Below are positions 1 to 6,071 of a DNA stretch of 12,123 nt, piece by piece. How positions within the stretch are numbered: the stretch's first letter is position 1; each line of letters opens with the position of its first letter. Origin of the DNA: Candidatus Bathyarchaeota archaeon B23 (GTDB taxonomy: Archaea; Thermoproteota; Bathyarchaeia; TCS64; B23); NCBI GenBank assembly GCA_001593875.1, contig LUCA01000028.1, positions 1 through 12,123 of the forward strand, given 5' to 3'. Under the pieces are notes generated by a model. That model did not search any database. It was not told the DNA's origin and saw only the letters and a program-made list of their open reading frames with translations. The translations under genes and the position numbers were made by a program.

Positions 1-199
1 CGCACATCGGCTCGCAGAGGCTGAGGGATCTCCATAGACGCCTCTGGAGGGCCGAGACGGCGAGGACGGCCGAGTCCCGGTTCATCCTCATCCTGGGGTT
101 GTAGAAGACCGGCGCCTTGGTGGGCCTCTCCACCTCCACGTCGGGGATTAGGAGGATGGCAAGGCCTTCCCTGATCTTCCTCACGGGGAAGGGGAGCAT
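1..199 (-). CDS. trm1: tRNA (guanine(26)-N2)-dimethyltransferase Trm1, 5' part only
   Basis: This is the N-terminal part (about 66 codons) of a gene that runs off the left edge. Trm1 is a SAM-dependent enzyme that methylates the exocyclic amine of G26 in tRNA. Reading down the minus strand, the translation shows the family's N-terminal hallmarks in order: an REGLAILLIP strand near residues 10-19, VFYNPRM at 31-37 and NRD at 40-42. Archaeal Trm1 proteins have EGKA-(I/V)LVP followed by VFYNPxMxxNRD at the same spacing. ATG at 199 is the only ATG in frame upstream of the motifs; the GTG six codons in (position 184) is also possible, because many Trm1 proteins begin only a few residues before EGKA. 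The catalytic domain lies outside the window. The promoter is probably the TATA-like CTTATAG around 258-264. The identification is firm; the exact start is not. Confidence 0.9.
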   Translation of the reverse strand, partial: MLPFPVRKIREGLAILLIPDVEVERPTKAPVFYNPRMRMNRDSAVLAVSALQRRLWRSLSLCEPMC

Positions 200-255
200 C
201 GAGGAGATATGGGGCAGCCCCCATATATGCTTCCCCAGGGAGAGGGGAGGGATAC

Positions 256-266
256 AGCTATAAGTT
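256..266. promoter_or_regulatory. Overlapping divergent TATA-like element between trm1 and the HTH gene
   Basis: The 113-base gap between the two divergent genes contains one AT-rich spot, CTATAAG at 258-264, that reads as TATA-like on both strands. For trm1 it would place the transcription start near 235, about 36 bases before the ATG at 199. For the plus-strand gene it would place it near 287-290, upstream of the GGGAG at 298-302. A second weak element, ATTTAG at 283-288, could instead give an almost leaderless transcript for the plus-strand gene. The assignment rests only on spacing and composition. Confidence 0.45.
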
Positions 267-312
267 GGAGGGGGGAGGAGAGATTTAGTGTTCAAAGGGA
301 GAAGAGGCCCTC

Positions 313-1278
313 TTGAAGGTGGATGAGAGGAGGTTGCTGAGGGACAGGCGCATCCAGCTGCTGATGGGCCTCCTCCTCGGGGGGAGCCTCGACAAGATCA
401 CGCCCATACTGGACCCCGAGAGGGGATACAGATATCCGGAGGCTGAGAGGCTCCTGGAGGGAGAGGCGGAGGAAACCCTAGAGCGATTGGAGGACGCCGG
501 CCTCCTGGAGAGGGAGTTCTGCGGCTACCTAGCCCTCTGCCCCCGATGCGGCTCGCCGAGGGTGGAGAGGGAGGAGGGGGGCTGGCGATGTGGGAGATGT
601 GAAGCCCTGGAGAGGGAGCTGGAGCTGAGGCCCCTCTACTGCTATAGACCAAACTTGGATAGGGTTAGAAGCCTATCGGATCAGCTGATCATCCCCCGGA
701 TCCTGGAGTTCCTCCACGAGCGGGGATACAGAGCCGAGAGCCCAGGCGAGATCAGGGGCGAGTCGGGGGTGAGGCACAGCTTCGACGTCGTGGCCAGGGG
801 GAGAGGCGAGGAGCCGCCCACCATAGTCATCGATATAGCCCTGGAGGAGGGGCCGGCGGGGGAGGAGGAGGTGAAGGAGATCTTCGCCAAGGTCTACGAC
901 GTCAACCCCTATAAGGCGGTGCTCATAGCGGTTCCGGTGAGGGAGGAGGCGAAGAGGCTGGCTGAGCGGTACGACATCGAGGCCGTGGAGGCCGGTGATC
1001 AGCGAGCCCTCTTCAAAGGCCTGATGAAGGCGATACCGTCGGTGGAGAAGGTGGAGTACAAGACGCTGGACGTCATGTCGCTGCTCTCACTCCCCGATCA
1101 TCTGAGGAAGACGGCGACGGTCCTCTGCGACCTGGGGGAGGCGACGGCGGAGGAGGTGGCCGAGAGAACCGGCAGGGCTAGGGCGGTGGAGAGCAGCTAC
1201 CTCAACCAGTTGGTGAGGATGGGGTACCTCAAGAAGGAGAGGAGGGGGAGGAGGGTTCTCTTCTCAGTCGTCATCTAG
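313..1278 (+). CDS. Winged-helix / zinc-ribbon / restriction-endonuclease-fold-like protein
   Basis: A 321-residue soluble protein of unknown function with a layered architecture. Residues 1-70 look like a helical winged-helix region. Residues 76-96 form a compact zinc ribbon with CPRC and CGRC pairs (C76, C79, C93, C96). Residues 120-225 resemble a restriction-endonuclease-like (Mrr/Holliday-resolvase type) core: HSFDVVA with D158, then the strand TIVIDIALEEG with D174, and a helix and VLIAVPV strand. The usual (D/E)xK catalytic lysine is not where expected (D174-I-A), so it may be non-catalytic. Residues about 260-320 are a clear C-terminal winged helix ending in basic residues. The start is TTG at 313 with GGGAG at 298-302; GTG at 319 is an alternative. 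The ATPase gene begins 9 bases after the stop, so the two are probably co-transcribed. A DNA-binding regulator or partition-type adaptor is a fair inference. Confidence 0.75.
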   Translation: MKVDERRLLRDRRIQLLMGLLLGGSLDKITPILDPERGYRYPEAERLLEGEAEETLERLEDAGLLEREFCGYLALCPRCGSPRVEREEGGWRCGRCEALERELELRPLYCYRPNLDRVRSLSDQLIIPRILEFLHERGYRAESPGEIRGESGVRHSFDVVARGRGEEPPTIVIDIALEEGPAGEEEVKEIFAKVYDVNPYKAVLIAVPVREEAKRLAERYDIEAVEAGDQRALFKGLMKAIPSVEKVEYKTLDVMSLLSLPDHLRKTATVLCDLGEATAEEVAERTGRARAVESSYLNQLVRMGYLKKERRGRRVLFSVVI

Positions 1279-1287
1279 GTGGTGGAG

Positions 1288-2058
1288 ATGAAGGCCATAT
1301 CGGTTCACTCAAGTCGAGGGGGGACGGGGAAGACCCTGCTCTCCTACAACCTCGCCGCCATCTACGCATCGGAGGGGAAGGCCGTCTCCCTCCTCGACTT
1401 CGACTTCAGGGCCCCAAGCCTCTCCACCCTCTTCAGGGTGGAGGTGAAGAGGTGGCTCAACGACTACCTCGACGGCGACGCCGGGGCGGAGGAGGTGATC
1501 GTCGACATCTCCAACCGCATCGACGTGGAGGGGCGACTCCTGGTAGGCCTGGCCAACCCTGAGATGGAGGCGATGAGGGAGATGGCGAGGAAGGATCGAA
1601 GATGGCAGGTGAGGGCCTTGAGGAGGATGATGGAGCTGAAGAGGAGGCTGGAGGAGATGGACGTCGACGTCGTCGTCTTCGACACCAGCCCGGGAATCCA
1701 CTACTCATCGGTGAACGCCGTCGTCTCATCGGATATATCCCTCCTCATCTCCACCATGGACGTCGTCGACCTGGAGGGAGCTCGGAGGCTCATAAGGGAC
1801 ATCTACGACGCCTTCGAGAGGAGGGTCTACATCATAGTGAACAAGGCCATACCCTACCAGCTGGCCACCAGGGAGGGGAGGGAGGAGCTGGTGAGGAGGA
1901 TCAGCCGATACTTCAAGTATCCCCTCCTCGCCATAATCCCCTGCTACTGCGACCTCCTGCTGAAGGGCTCTAGAAGGAGACCCTTCGTCCTAGAGCGGAG
2001 AGACCACCCCTTCTCCAAGGTCATGAGGGAGATAGCCCGAAGGCTGGAGGGCCTCTAG
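1288..2058 (+). CDS. ParA/MinD-family (deviant Walker A) ATPase
   Basis: A 256-residue P-loop ATPase of the ParA/MinD (SIMIBI) class, whose members dimerise on ATP and act on DNA, membranes or protein complexes. Visible motifs: Walker A SSRGGTGKT with K15-T16; Walker A' LLDFDFRAPS with D37 and D39; Walker B and switch II VVVFDTSPG with D132; and a VNK near 184-186. The conserved first lysine of the deviant Walker A (KGGxGKT), which reaches across the dimer to the partner's ATP, is arginine here (R10). ATG at 1288 is preferred because GGTGG at 1279-1283 gives ordinary Shine-Dalgarno spacing; two in-frame GTGs (1279, 1282) could add three residues. No membrane-targeting helix is evident at the C-terminus. 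The gene directly follows the HTH/zinc-ribbon gene, suggesting an ATPase plus DNA-binding adaptor pair. The specific cargo is unknown. Confidence 0.88.
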   Translation: MKAISVHSSRGGTGKTLLSYNLAAIYASEGKAVSLLDFDFRAPSLSTLFRVEVKRWLNDYLDGDAGAEEVIVDISNRIDVEGRLLVGLANPEMEAMREMARKDRRWQVRALRRMMELKRRLEEMDVDVVVFDTSPGIHYSSVNAVVSSDISLLISTMDVVDLEGARRLIRDIYDAFERRVYIIVNKAIPYQLATREGREELVRRISRYFKYPLLAIIPCYCDLLLKGSRRRPFVLERRDHPFSKVMREIARRLEGL

Positions 2059-2375
2059 AGATCGAGGGCCTCCCTCACAACCTCCTCAAACCGCTTCGCA
2101 TACTCCAATCCAGATCCCGTTATGTGGTAGACCCTCCTACGCCTACCGCCGACGGGGACCTCACAGCTCTCCAGCATCCCCCTCCTCTCCAGCGATGCCA
2201 GCAGGGGGTAGAGAACCGGCGGCCCAACCCTGACGCCGTAGCGCTCCCGGAGAACCTCCATAAGCCTGTAGCCCCAGAGGGGCTCCTCCGCTATCAGCCT
2301 GAGAAGGAAGACGTCGAGAAAGGCCCTATAGAGTCTCCTCCTGAGATCTCCACCGAGTTCTACGTCGCCGAGCAT
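2055..2375 (-). CDS. PadR-family transcriptional regulator
   Basis: A 106-residue winged-helix regulator. The family signature is plain: a first helix followed by DVFLLRLIAEEPLWGYRL at about residues 20-37, then the recognition region VGPPVLYPLLASLERRGML and a beta-wing with basic GGRRRRVYHIT. The C-terminal helix (LEYAKRFEEVVREALDL) is short, as in PadR subfamily 1, and would form the dimer interface. The ATG at 2375 lies about 27 bases downstream of a TATA box, which fits a leaderless transcript. PadR proteins usually repress their own or a neighbouring promoter. This gene is divergent from the glycosyltransferase/archaeosortase operon, with 149 bases between the start codons, making that operon the natural candidate target; this is inference. 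Its stop codon overlaps that of the convergent ATPase gene. Confidence 0.9.
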   Translation of the reverse strand: MLGDVELGGDLRRRLYRAFLDVFLLRLIAEEPLWGYRLMEVLRERYGVRVGPPVLYPLLASLERRGMLESCEVPVGGRRRRVYHITGSGLEYAKRFEEVVREALDL

Positions 2376-2395
2376 ATCACTTTACTACTCTCCCC

Positions 2396-2406
2396 TAATA
2401 TAAATT
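2396..2406 (-). promoter_or_regulatory. TATA box for the PadR gene
   Basis: On the minus strand this reads AATTTATATTA, an AT-rich block in GC-rich surroundings. Its centre is about 27 bases upstream of the PadR ATG at 2375, the spacing expected between an archaeal TATA box and the transcription start. No Shine-Dalgarno is well placed (the nearest GGGGAG is about 15 bases from the ATG), so the message is probably leaderless. Confidence 0.65.
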
Positions 2407-2472
2407 GGGGATAGGAGGCCTAATCCATAACTCGGCTATGAAAATGGAGTTCTAAACTGTATCCCCGATATC

Positions 2473-2480
2473 TTTAAATA
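2473..2480 (+). promoter_or_regulatory. TATA box for the glycosyltransferase/archaeosortase operon
   Basis: TTTAAATA centred near 2476 would place the transcription start near 2502, about 20 bases before the ATG at 2525, leaving a short leader with GGAG at 2511-2514. The box sits inside a loose inverted repeat (GATAT at 2467-2471, ATATC at 2478-2482), so a repressor bound there would block TBP. Confidence 0.6.
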
Positions 2481-2504
2481 TCTTCGCCGGCGTCTCGGGT
2501 TGAA

Positions 2505-2524
2505 TATATCGGAGTATCGATATA
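2505..2524. promoter_or_regulatory. Perfect 7-bp inverted repeat abutting the glycosyltransferase start, candidate operator
   Basis: TATATCG (2505-2511) and CGATATA (2518-2524) are exact reverse complements separated by 6 bases, and the right arm ends on the base before the ATG. It lies just downstream of the predicted transcription start, a typical repressor position. The divergent PadR protein is the obvious candidate ligand, although no experiment or family consensus ties them. In RNA the arms could also form a small AT-rich hairpin with most of the GGAG in its loop. Confidence 0.4.
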
Positions 2525-4771
2525 ATGTATACCTGTTCAACACGGCTACAGATGGAGGCGATCAGAGAGATGGCGCTGACAGCTGTCATCGGCCAAGCCT
2601 TCTCCTACATAGCCCTAGGCTTCGGCATCTTCTTCTTCCTCTACGCCACCAAGTACTACGTCGCCACCCTGCTAGCCCTCTTCGGCGGCGGTGGAAGAGG
2701 GGTGGCCAACAACAACAGAAACGGCGGCATCGAGAGGGATGGGGACCCCTTCGTCTCCATCCACCTCCCCTTCTACAACGAGAGGAACGTCGCCAGACGC
2801 ATCATACAGGCCTGCCTAAACCTAGACTACACGAACTACGAGATCATCATCATCGACGACTCGACGGATGAGACGGTGGAGATACTCAAGGAGATCAGCG
2901 TCGAGAGGCGGGGGCCGCTGCCGACGATAAAGGTGATCCACCGGAGGGATCGCAGCGGCTTCAAGGGAGGCGCCCTAGGCGTCGCCCTCAGGCATATGGA
3001 CCCGAGGACGGAGTACGTCGTCGTCTTCGACGCCGACTTCATACCCCCGAGGGACACCCTCAGGAGGTTCCTCTGGTACTTCGGGGAGGCTGAGGGTGGG
3101 GCTTCATGGAGGAACAACCACAGATTCGCCGACAGGATCCTCGGCTACTTCAACCGCAACAACCGCAACAATCATCGGAACGGGGGCTCCAGCATCATCG
3201 AGAGGGTGGAGGAGTGGTATAGGCGTAGGCGCATCGCCGCCGTTCAGGGCTATCAGCTCCACCACCTCAACAAGAGGGAGAACTGGATCACGAGGGGCGT
3301 CCGAACGGAGTTCAGCGGCAGCTACATGGTGGAGAGGGTGGCCGAGGAGTTCTTCGGCGCTATGAAGATGATCGCTGGCAGCGTCTACATGATCAGGGCT
3401 GACGTCCTCAAGGAATTGGGCTGGACGACGAGCCTCACGGAGGACTGGGAGCTGACGGTGAGGCTCTACCTCGCCGGCTATAAGGTGGTCTACACGCCGC
3501 TGGTACAGGCCCCGGCTGAGATACCGACGACGGTGATGAGGCTGGTACGCCAGCGGATGAGGTGGGCTGAGGGGCACACCTACGTCGTCAAGAGGTACTT
3601 CTGGCGTGTCATGAGATCCCCGATGCTGACATGGAGGGAGAAGCTGGAGTTCCTCTACTTCTCCCTCTACTACCTCCAATCCCTCTTCTTCCTCATAGGC
3701 ACCACCTCCTGGATGATCGCCGAGGTGCTCCATCAACACCCCTGGTTCTGGACGGCCACCTTCGGCTGGTGCCTCATCCTCAGCAACCTCTTCGCCCTTC
3801 CCCTCATGGGGCTGACCGGCCTCTTCATGGAGCGCAGCGCCCTGGAGGACTTCACGGGCCTCCTCTCCTTCATCGTCCTCAGCTACGTCATCGCCCCCTT
3901 CCAGGCCTACGCCGCCCTCAAGGGATTGACGGAGAGAGAGGAGGGAGCCTGGTTCAGGACCTTCAAGACGGGGAGGATCACCGACCGCATCCTCAGCGTC
4001 AGGCTGAGGAGGCTCTTCGGCTGGGTCGTACCCCGCAGGCGGCGCACATCGAGGGGCGAATCGGCGGAGAGGAGGGAGGAGGGGGGAAGACCGGGGCCGG
4101 CCGTCTCCTCCCTCATCTTCCTAATCCTCCTCTCCTCCCTCATCGCCTGGATCACCATCTCCGCCAGGGCTCAGGAGGAGCAGGTTCAACACACCTCCCT
4201 GGCGGTCAGGGCGACGGCGGAGCCGAGGATAGTCAACGACGTCGCCTCCCGCCTCCTGCTCACCAGCGAGTCGACGATGGAGCATGGGAGGGCGAGCTAT
4301 GACCACCCAGGAGGCGGATGGGAGAGGGCTTGGAGACTCCTACTGGAGAGACCCCTGAGGGAGAACTTCAAGATGGAGGGGAGAGCCCTCGTGACTCTGG
4401 AGCTCAACGCCGACGTGGAGTGCCTCGTCGACGTCGAGGTGAGGATGATCGAGGTGGAAGAGGAGGGGGAGATGGAGCTCCTGATCTCGGCGAGGGCTGA
4501 GGGGATCCAGTTGTCGAGGGAGCCCAGGAGGATCACCATAGCCACCGATCCCGTGAGCGCCAAGAGGATCGAGCGGGGGCACACCCTTCAGATCTGGTTG
4601 AGGGGTGACTCGGCCACCTACTACCTTGGATATGGCTCGGAGGCGACAAACATCGAGTTCCCGGGGATCATCGTCCCCGAGAATGCGCTGCCCCTCCTCT
4701 CCGTCGCCCCCATAATACCCGTAGCCGTGTTGAGGGTTAAGGGAAAGAAGGAGGTGAAAGAAAATGAGTAA
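2525..4771 (+). CDS. Membrane glycosyltransferase family 2 with extra C-terminal surface domain and sorting-like tail
   Basis: A 748-residue processive-type GT2 protein related to the cellulose synthase/hyaluronan synthase group, expected to transfer sugar from a nucleotide donor at the cytoplasmic membrane face. Residues about 20-53 are a membrane segment. The catalytic domain spans 75-350, with IIIDDS (D111, D112), DAD (169-171), TED (305-307) and QRMRW (343-347). Further membrane segments lie near 374-397, 407-435 and 443-467. After a basic loop (503-524), one more membrane segment at 526-547 leads to a beta-rich domain (about 555-710) unlike ordinary GT2 proteins. It ends in FPGIIVPEN (712-720), a hydrophobic stretch to about 736 and a KGKK tail. 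The same domain and tail recur in the next two genes. Two Asn-rich patches interrupt the catalytic half. The start is ATG 2525; ATG 2552 is an alternative. It overlaps the next gene by 8 bases. The sugar and acceptor are unknown. Confidence 0.88.
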   Translation: MYTCSTRLQMEAIREMALTAVIGQAFSYIALGFGIFFFLYATKYYVATLLALFGGGGRGVANNNRNGGIERDGDPFVSIHLPFYNERNVARRIIQACLNLDYTNYEIIIIDDSTDETVEILKEISVERRGPLPTIKVIHRRDRSGFKGGALGVALRHMDPRTEYVVVFDADFIPPRDTLRRFLWYFGEAEGGASWRNNHRFADRILGYFNRNNRNNHRNGGSSIIERVEEWYRRRRIAAVQGYQLHHLNKRENWITRGVRTEFSGSYMVERVAEEFFGAMKMIAGSVYMIRADVLKELGWTTSLTEDWELTVRLYLAGYKVVYTPLVQAPAEIPTTVMRLVRQRMRWAEGHTYVVKRYFWRVMRSPMLTWREKLEFLYFSLYYLQSLFFLIGTTSWMIAEVLHQHPWFWTATFGWCLILSNLFALPLMGLTGLFMERSALEDFTGLLSFIVLSYVIAPFQAYAALKGLTEREEGAWFRTFKTGRITDRILSVRLRRLFGWVVPRRRRTSRGESAERREEGGRPGPAVSSLIFLILLSSLIAWITISARAQEEQVQHTSLAVRATAEPRIVNDVASRLLLTSESTMEHGRASYDHPGGGWERAWRLLLERPLRENFKMEGRALVTLELNADVECLVDVEVRMIEVEEEGEMELLISARAEGIQLSREPRRITIATDPVSAKRIERGHTLQIWLRGDSATYYLGYGSEATNIEFPGIIVPENALPLLSVAPIIPVAVLRVKGKKEVKENE
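4661..4741 (+). other. Candidate C-terminal sorting signal of the glycosyltransferase
   Basis: The segment encodes PGIIVPEN, a hydrophobic run of about 16 residues and the start of a lysine-rich end. This motif-helix-basic tail order is the standard layout of exosortase/archaeosortase substrates, and archaeosortase genes follow immediately. I do not recognise the exact motif as one of the named CTERM classes (PGF, PEF, VPXXXP), although PGI and VPEN resemble parts of them. Confidence 0.5.
4750..4757 (+). promoter_or_regulatory. Full-length Shine-Dalgarno for the first archaeosortase gene
   Basis: GGAGGTGA pairs completely with the archaeal 16S rRNA 3' end and lies 6 bases before ATG 4764. 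It fixes this start even though it lies within the end of the glycosyltransferase gene, and implies independent strong initiation rather than only coupled re-initiation. Confidence 0.8.
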
Positions 4772-6071
4772 TAGGGGTTTTGGAGCTAAGGGCCTCATCC
4801 TATGGGCGGTACTGCTATCGGTGATGATGCTCCCCTTCATCGGAACCCTCAACGACCTTATGGCGAAGGTAGCCGCCTCAGCGGGCCTAGACGTCTTCAT
4901 AGAGGAGAAGATATCGCCGCAGATGGCCGCCTTCGTAGCAGCCCTCCTCACCTACGTCTTCAAGATGGAGGCCGCATCCTTCGGCCCCTCCGTCTACCTC
5001 ATGGATCGATACCTCCCCTACAAGCTGCTGCTGAACTGGAACTGCGTCGGATGGCAGAGCCTCCTGCTGCTCCTCTTCAGCCTCGTGGCGGGGCTTCAGG
5101 GAAGCCACTCCAGGCTGAGCAAGGTGAAGTGTATCCTTCTAGGCCTCCTCGGCGTCGTCCTCCTAAACCTCTTCAGGATAGCCGCCGACGCCCTCATCCT
5201 AAGGAGCTATGGACCCGGCGTCGCCATCGCCTTCCACGACTACGCCACCCTACCCCTCACCTTCCTCTGGCTCGCAGCCTTCTGGTACATCTCGACGAAC
5301 TACATCCTCAGCCCCCGGGGAGCCGGGGGGGAGGGCGTCAGCCTCAAGGCCGTCGTCGACTTCCTCAGGGGTAGGAGAACCCTCAGCGTCGCCTCCATGG
5401 CCATCATCCTCCTCTCCACCTTCCTGGGTGGGCTGGGCATCCTATCCACGAAGGTCTCGGCCGACGACGACCCCACGAGGCTCAGCTTCGAGTGGTTCCC
5501 GAATCCCGTCACCGTCTGCACCATCTCCACCAACAGGGTGATGACCCACCCCGACTACACGGACCTCAACGACACCGCTTATGAGGACAGCTACACGGCT
5601 TCGAGTAGTGGGCTGAGGAGGTGGGAGTTCTACCTCTACGGACCACTGGAGGAAGACTACACGATGACTGGATGGATTAAATACCACGTCTGGCTGAGGA
5701 GCTCCGCCCATTTAGAGCGGTCGAGGATCGTCTACACCATCTACGACGTTGACGAGGACGGCTCCGAGACGCAGGTGCGGAGCGACACGGCGCCGATAAT
5801 CCTGCAGCCCTCCGCAAGCGCCTACGACTTGATGGTATATCACTCCGACTCCTACACCTTCGAGGAGGGGCACACCATCAAGCTGGGCATCGACCTCTAC
5901 GTCCGATCTGGGCGGACCTACACCCTGGAATATGACGCCCCATATCGTTGGTCCTACCTGCAGCTGCCGGGCATCGTCGTCTCCGAGAACGCCCTTGGGC
6001 TGCTCTTCCTGGCCCCGCTTCTCCCGAGGCTGATGGCGAAGATCGAGGGTGAGGAAGATGAGGAGGATTAG
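4764..6071 (+). CDS. Archaeosortase-family protein fused to a C-terminal surface domain with sorting-like tail (first copy)
   Basis: A 435-residue multi-pass protein. Residues 1-185 form the archaeosortase/exosortase transpeptidase core, which in this family cleaves C-terminal signals of surface proteins and may join them to a lipid. The three catalytic residues are in order: C94 in NWNCVGWQS, R138 in NLFRI and H158 in FHDY, each within or beside a hydrophobic segment. A linker is followed by another membrane segment at about 207-228. After that comes a domain of about 170 residues (230-400), rich in beta-strand patterns such as YHVWLRSS, RIVYTIYDVDEDG and GHTIKLGIDLYV. It resembles galactose-binding/jelly-roll beta-sandwiches and is not the EpsI domain that I can recognise. 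The C-terminus is LPGIVVSEN (401-409), a hydrophobic run and an acidic tail. The perfect Shine-Dalgarno fixes the start. It overlaps both neighbouring genes. Confidence 0.85.
   Translation: MSNRGFGAKGLILWAVLLSVMMLPFIGTLNDLMAKVAASAGLDVFIEEKISPQMAAFVAALLTYVFKMEAASFGPSVYLMDRYLPYKLLLNWNCVGWQSLLLLLFSLVAGLQGSHSRLSKVKCILLGLLGVVLLNLFRIAADALILRSYGPGVAIAFHDYATLPLTFLWLAAFWYISTNYILSPRGAGGEGVSLKAVVDFLRGRRTLSVASMAIILLSTFLGGLGILSTKVSADDDPTRLSFEWFPNPVTVCTISTNRVMTHPDYTDLNDTAYEDSYTASSSGLRRWEFYLYGPLEEDYTMTGWIKYHVWLRSSAHLERSRIVYTIYDVDEDGSETQVRSDTAPIILQPSASAYDLMVYHSDSYTFEEGHTIKLGIDLYVRSGRTYTLEYDAPYRWSYLQLPGIVVSENALGLLFLAPLLPRLMAKIEGEEDEED
5967..6068 (+). other. Candidate sorting signal at the end of the first archaeosortase
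   Basis: It encodes PGIVVSEN, then a hydrophobic stretch ending LLPRLMAK, then a strongly acidic end. It aligns with the glycosyltransferase tail (PGIIVPEN) at the same distance from the protein end and after the same domain. The acidic finish is unusual for a sorting signal, although the arginine and lysine just after the hydrophobic run keep the expected basic step. Confidence 0.45.

Noticed and set aside
1602..1973. 123-codon open frame within the ATPase gene
   Set aside because: Gly/Glu/His/Arg-rich frame-shifted shadow of the ParA/MinD-like coding sequence; no motif and no separate ribosome site.
3631..4302. 223-codon open frame on the plus strand inside the glycosyltransferase gene
   Set aside because: Its translation is Pro/His/Leu-rich without motifs and lies in another frame of a gene with clear GT2 motifs. 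GC-rich coding DNA commonly leaves such frames open.
4340..4951. 203-codon open frame on the minus strand
   Set aside because: Antisense to the glycosyltransferase end and the first archaeosortase start, and its composition mirrors the sense codons.
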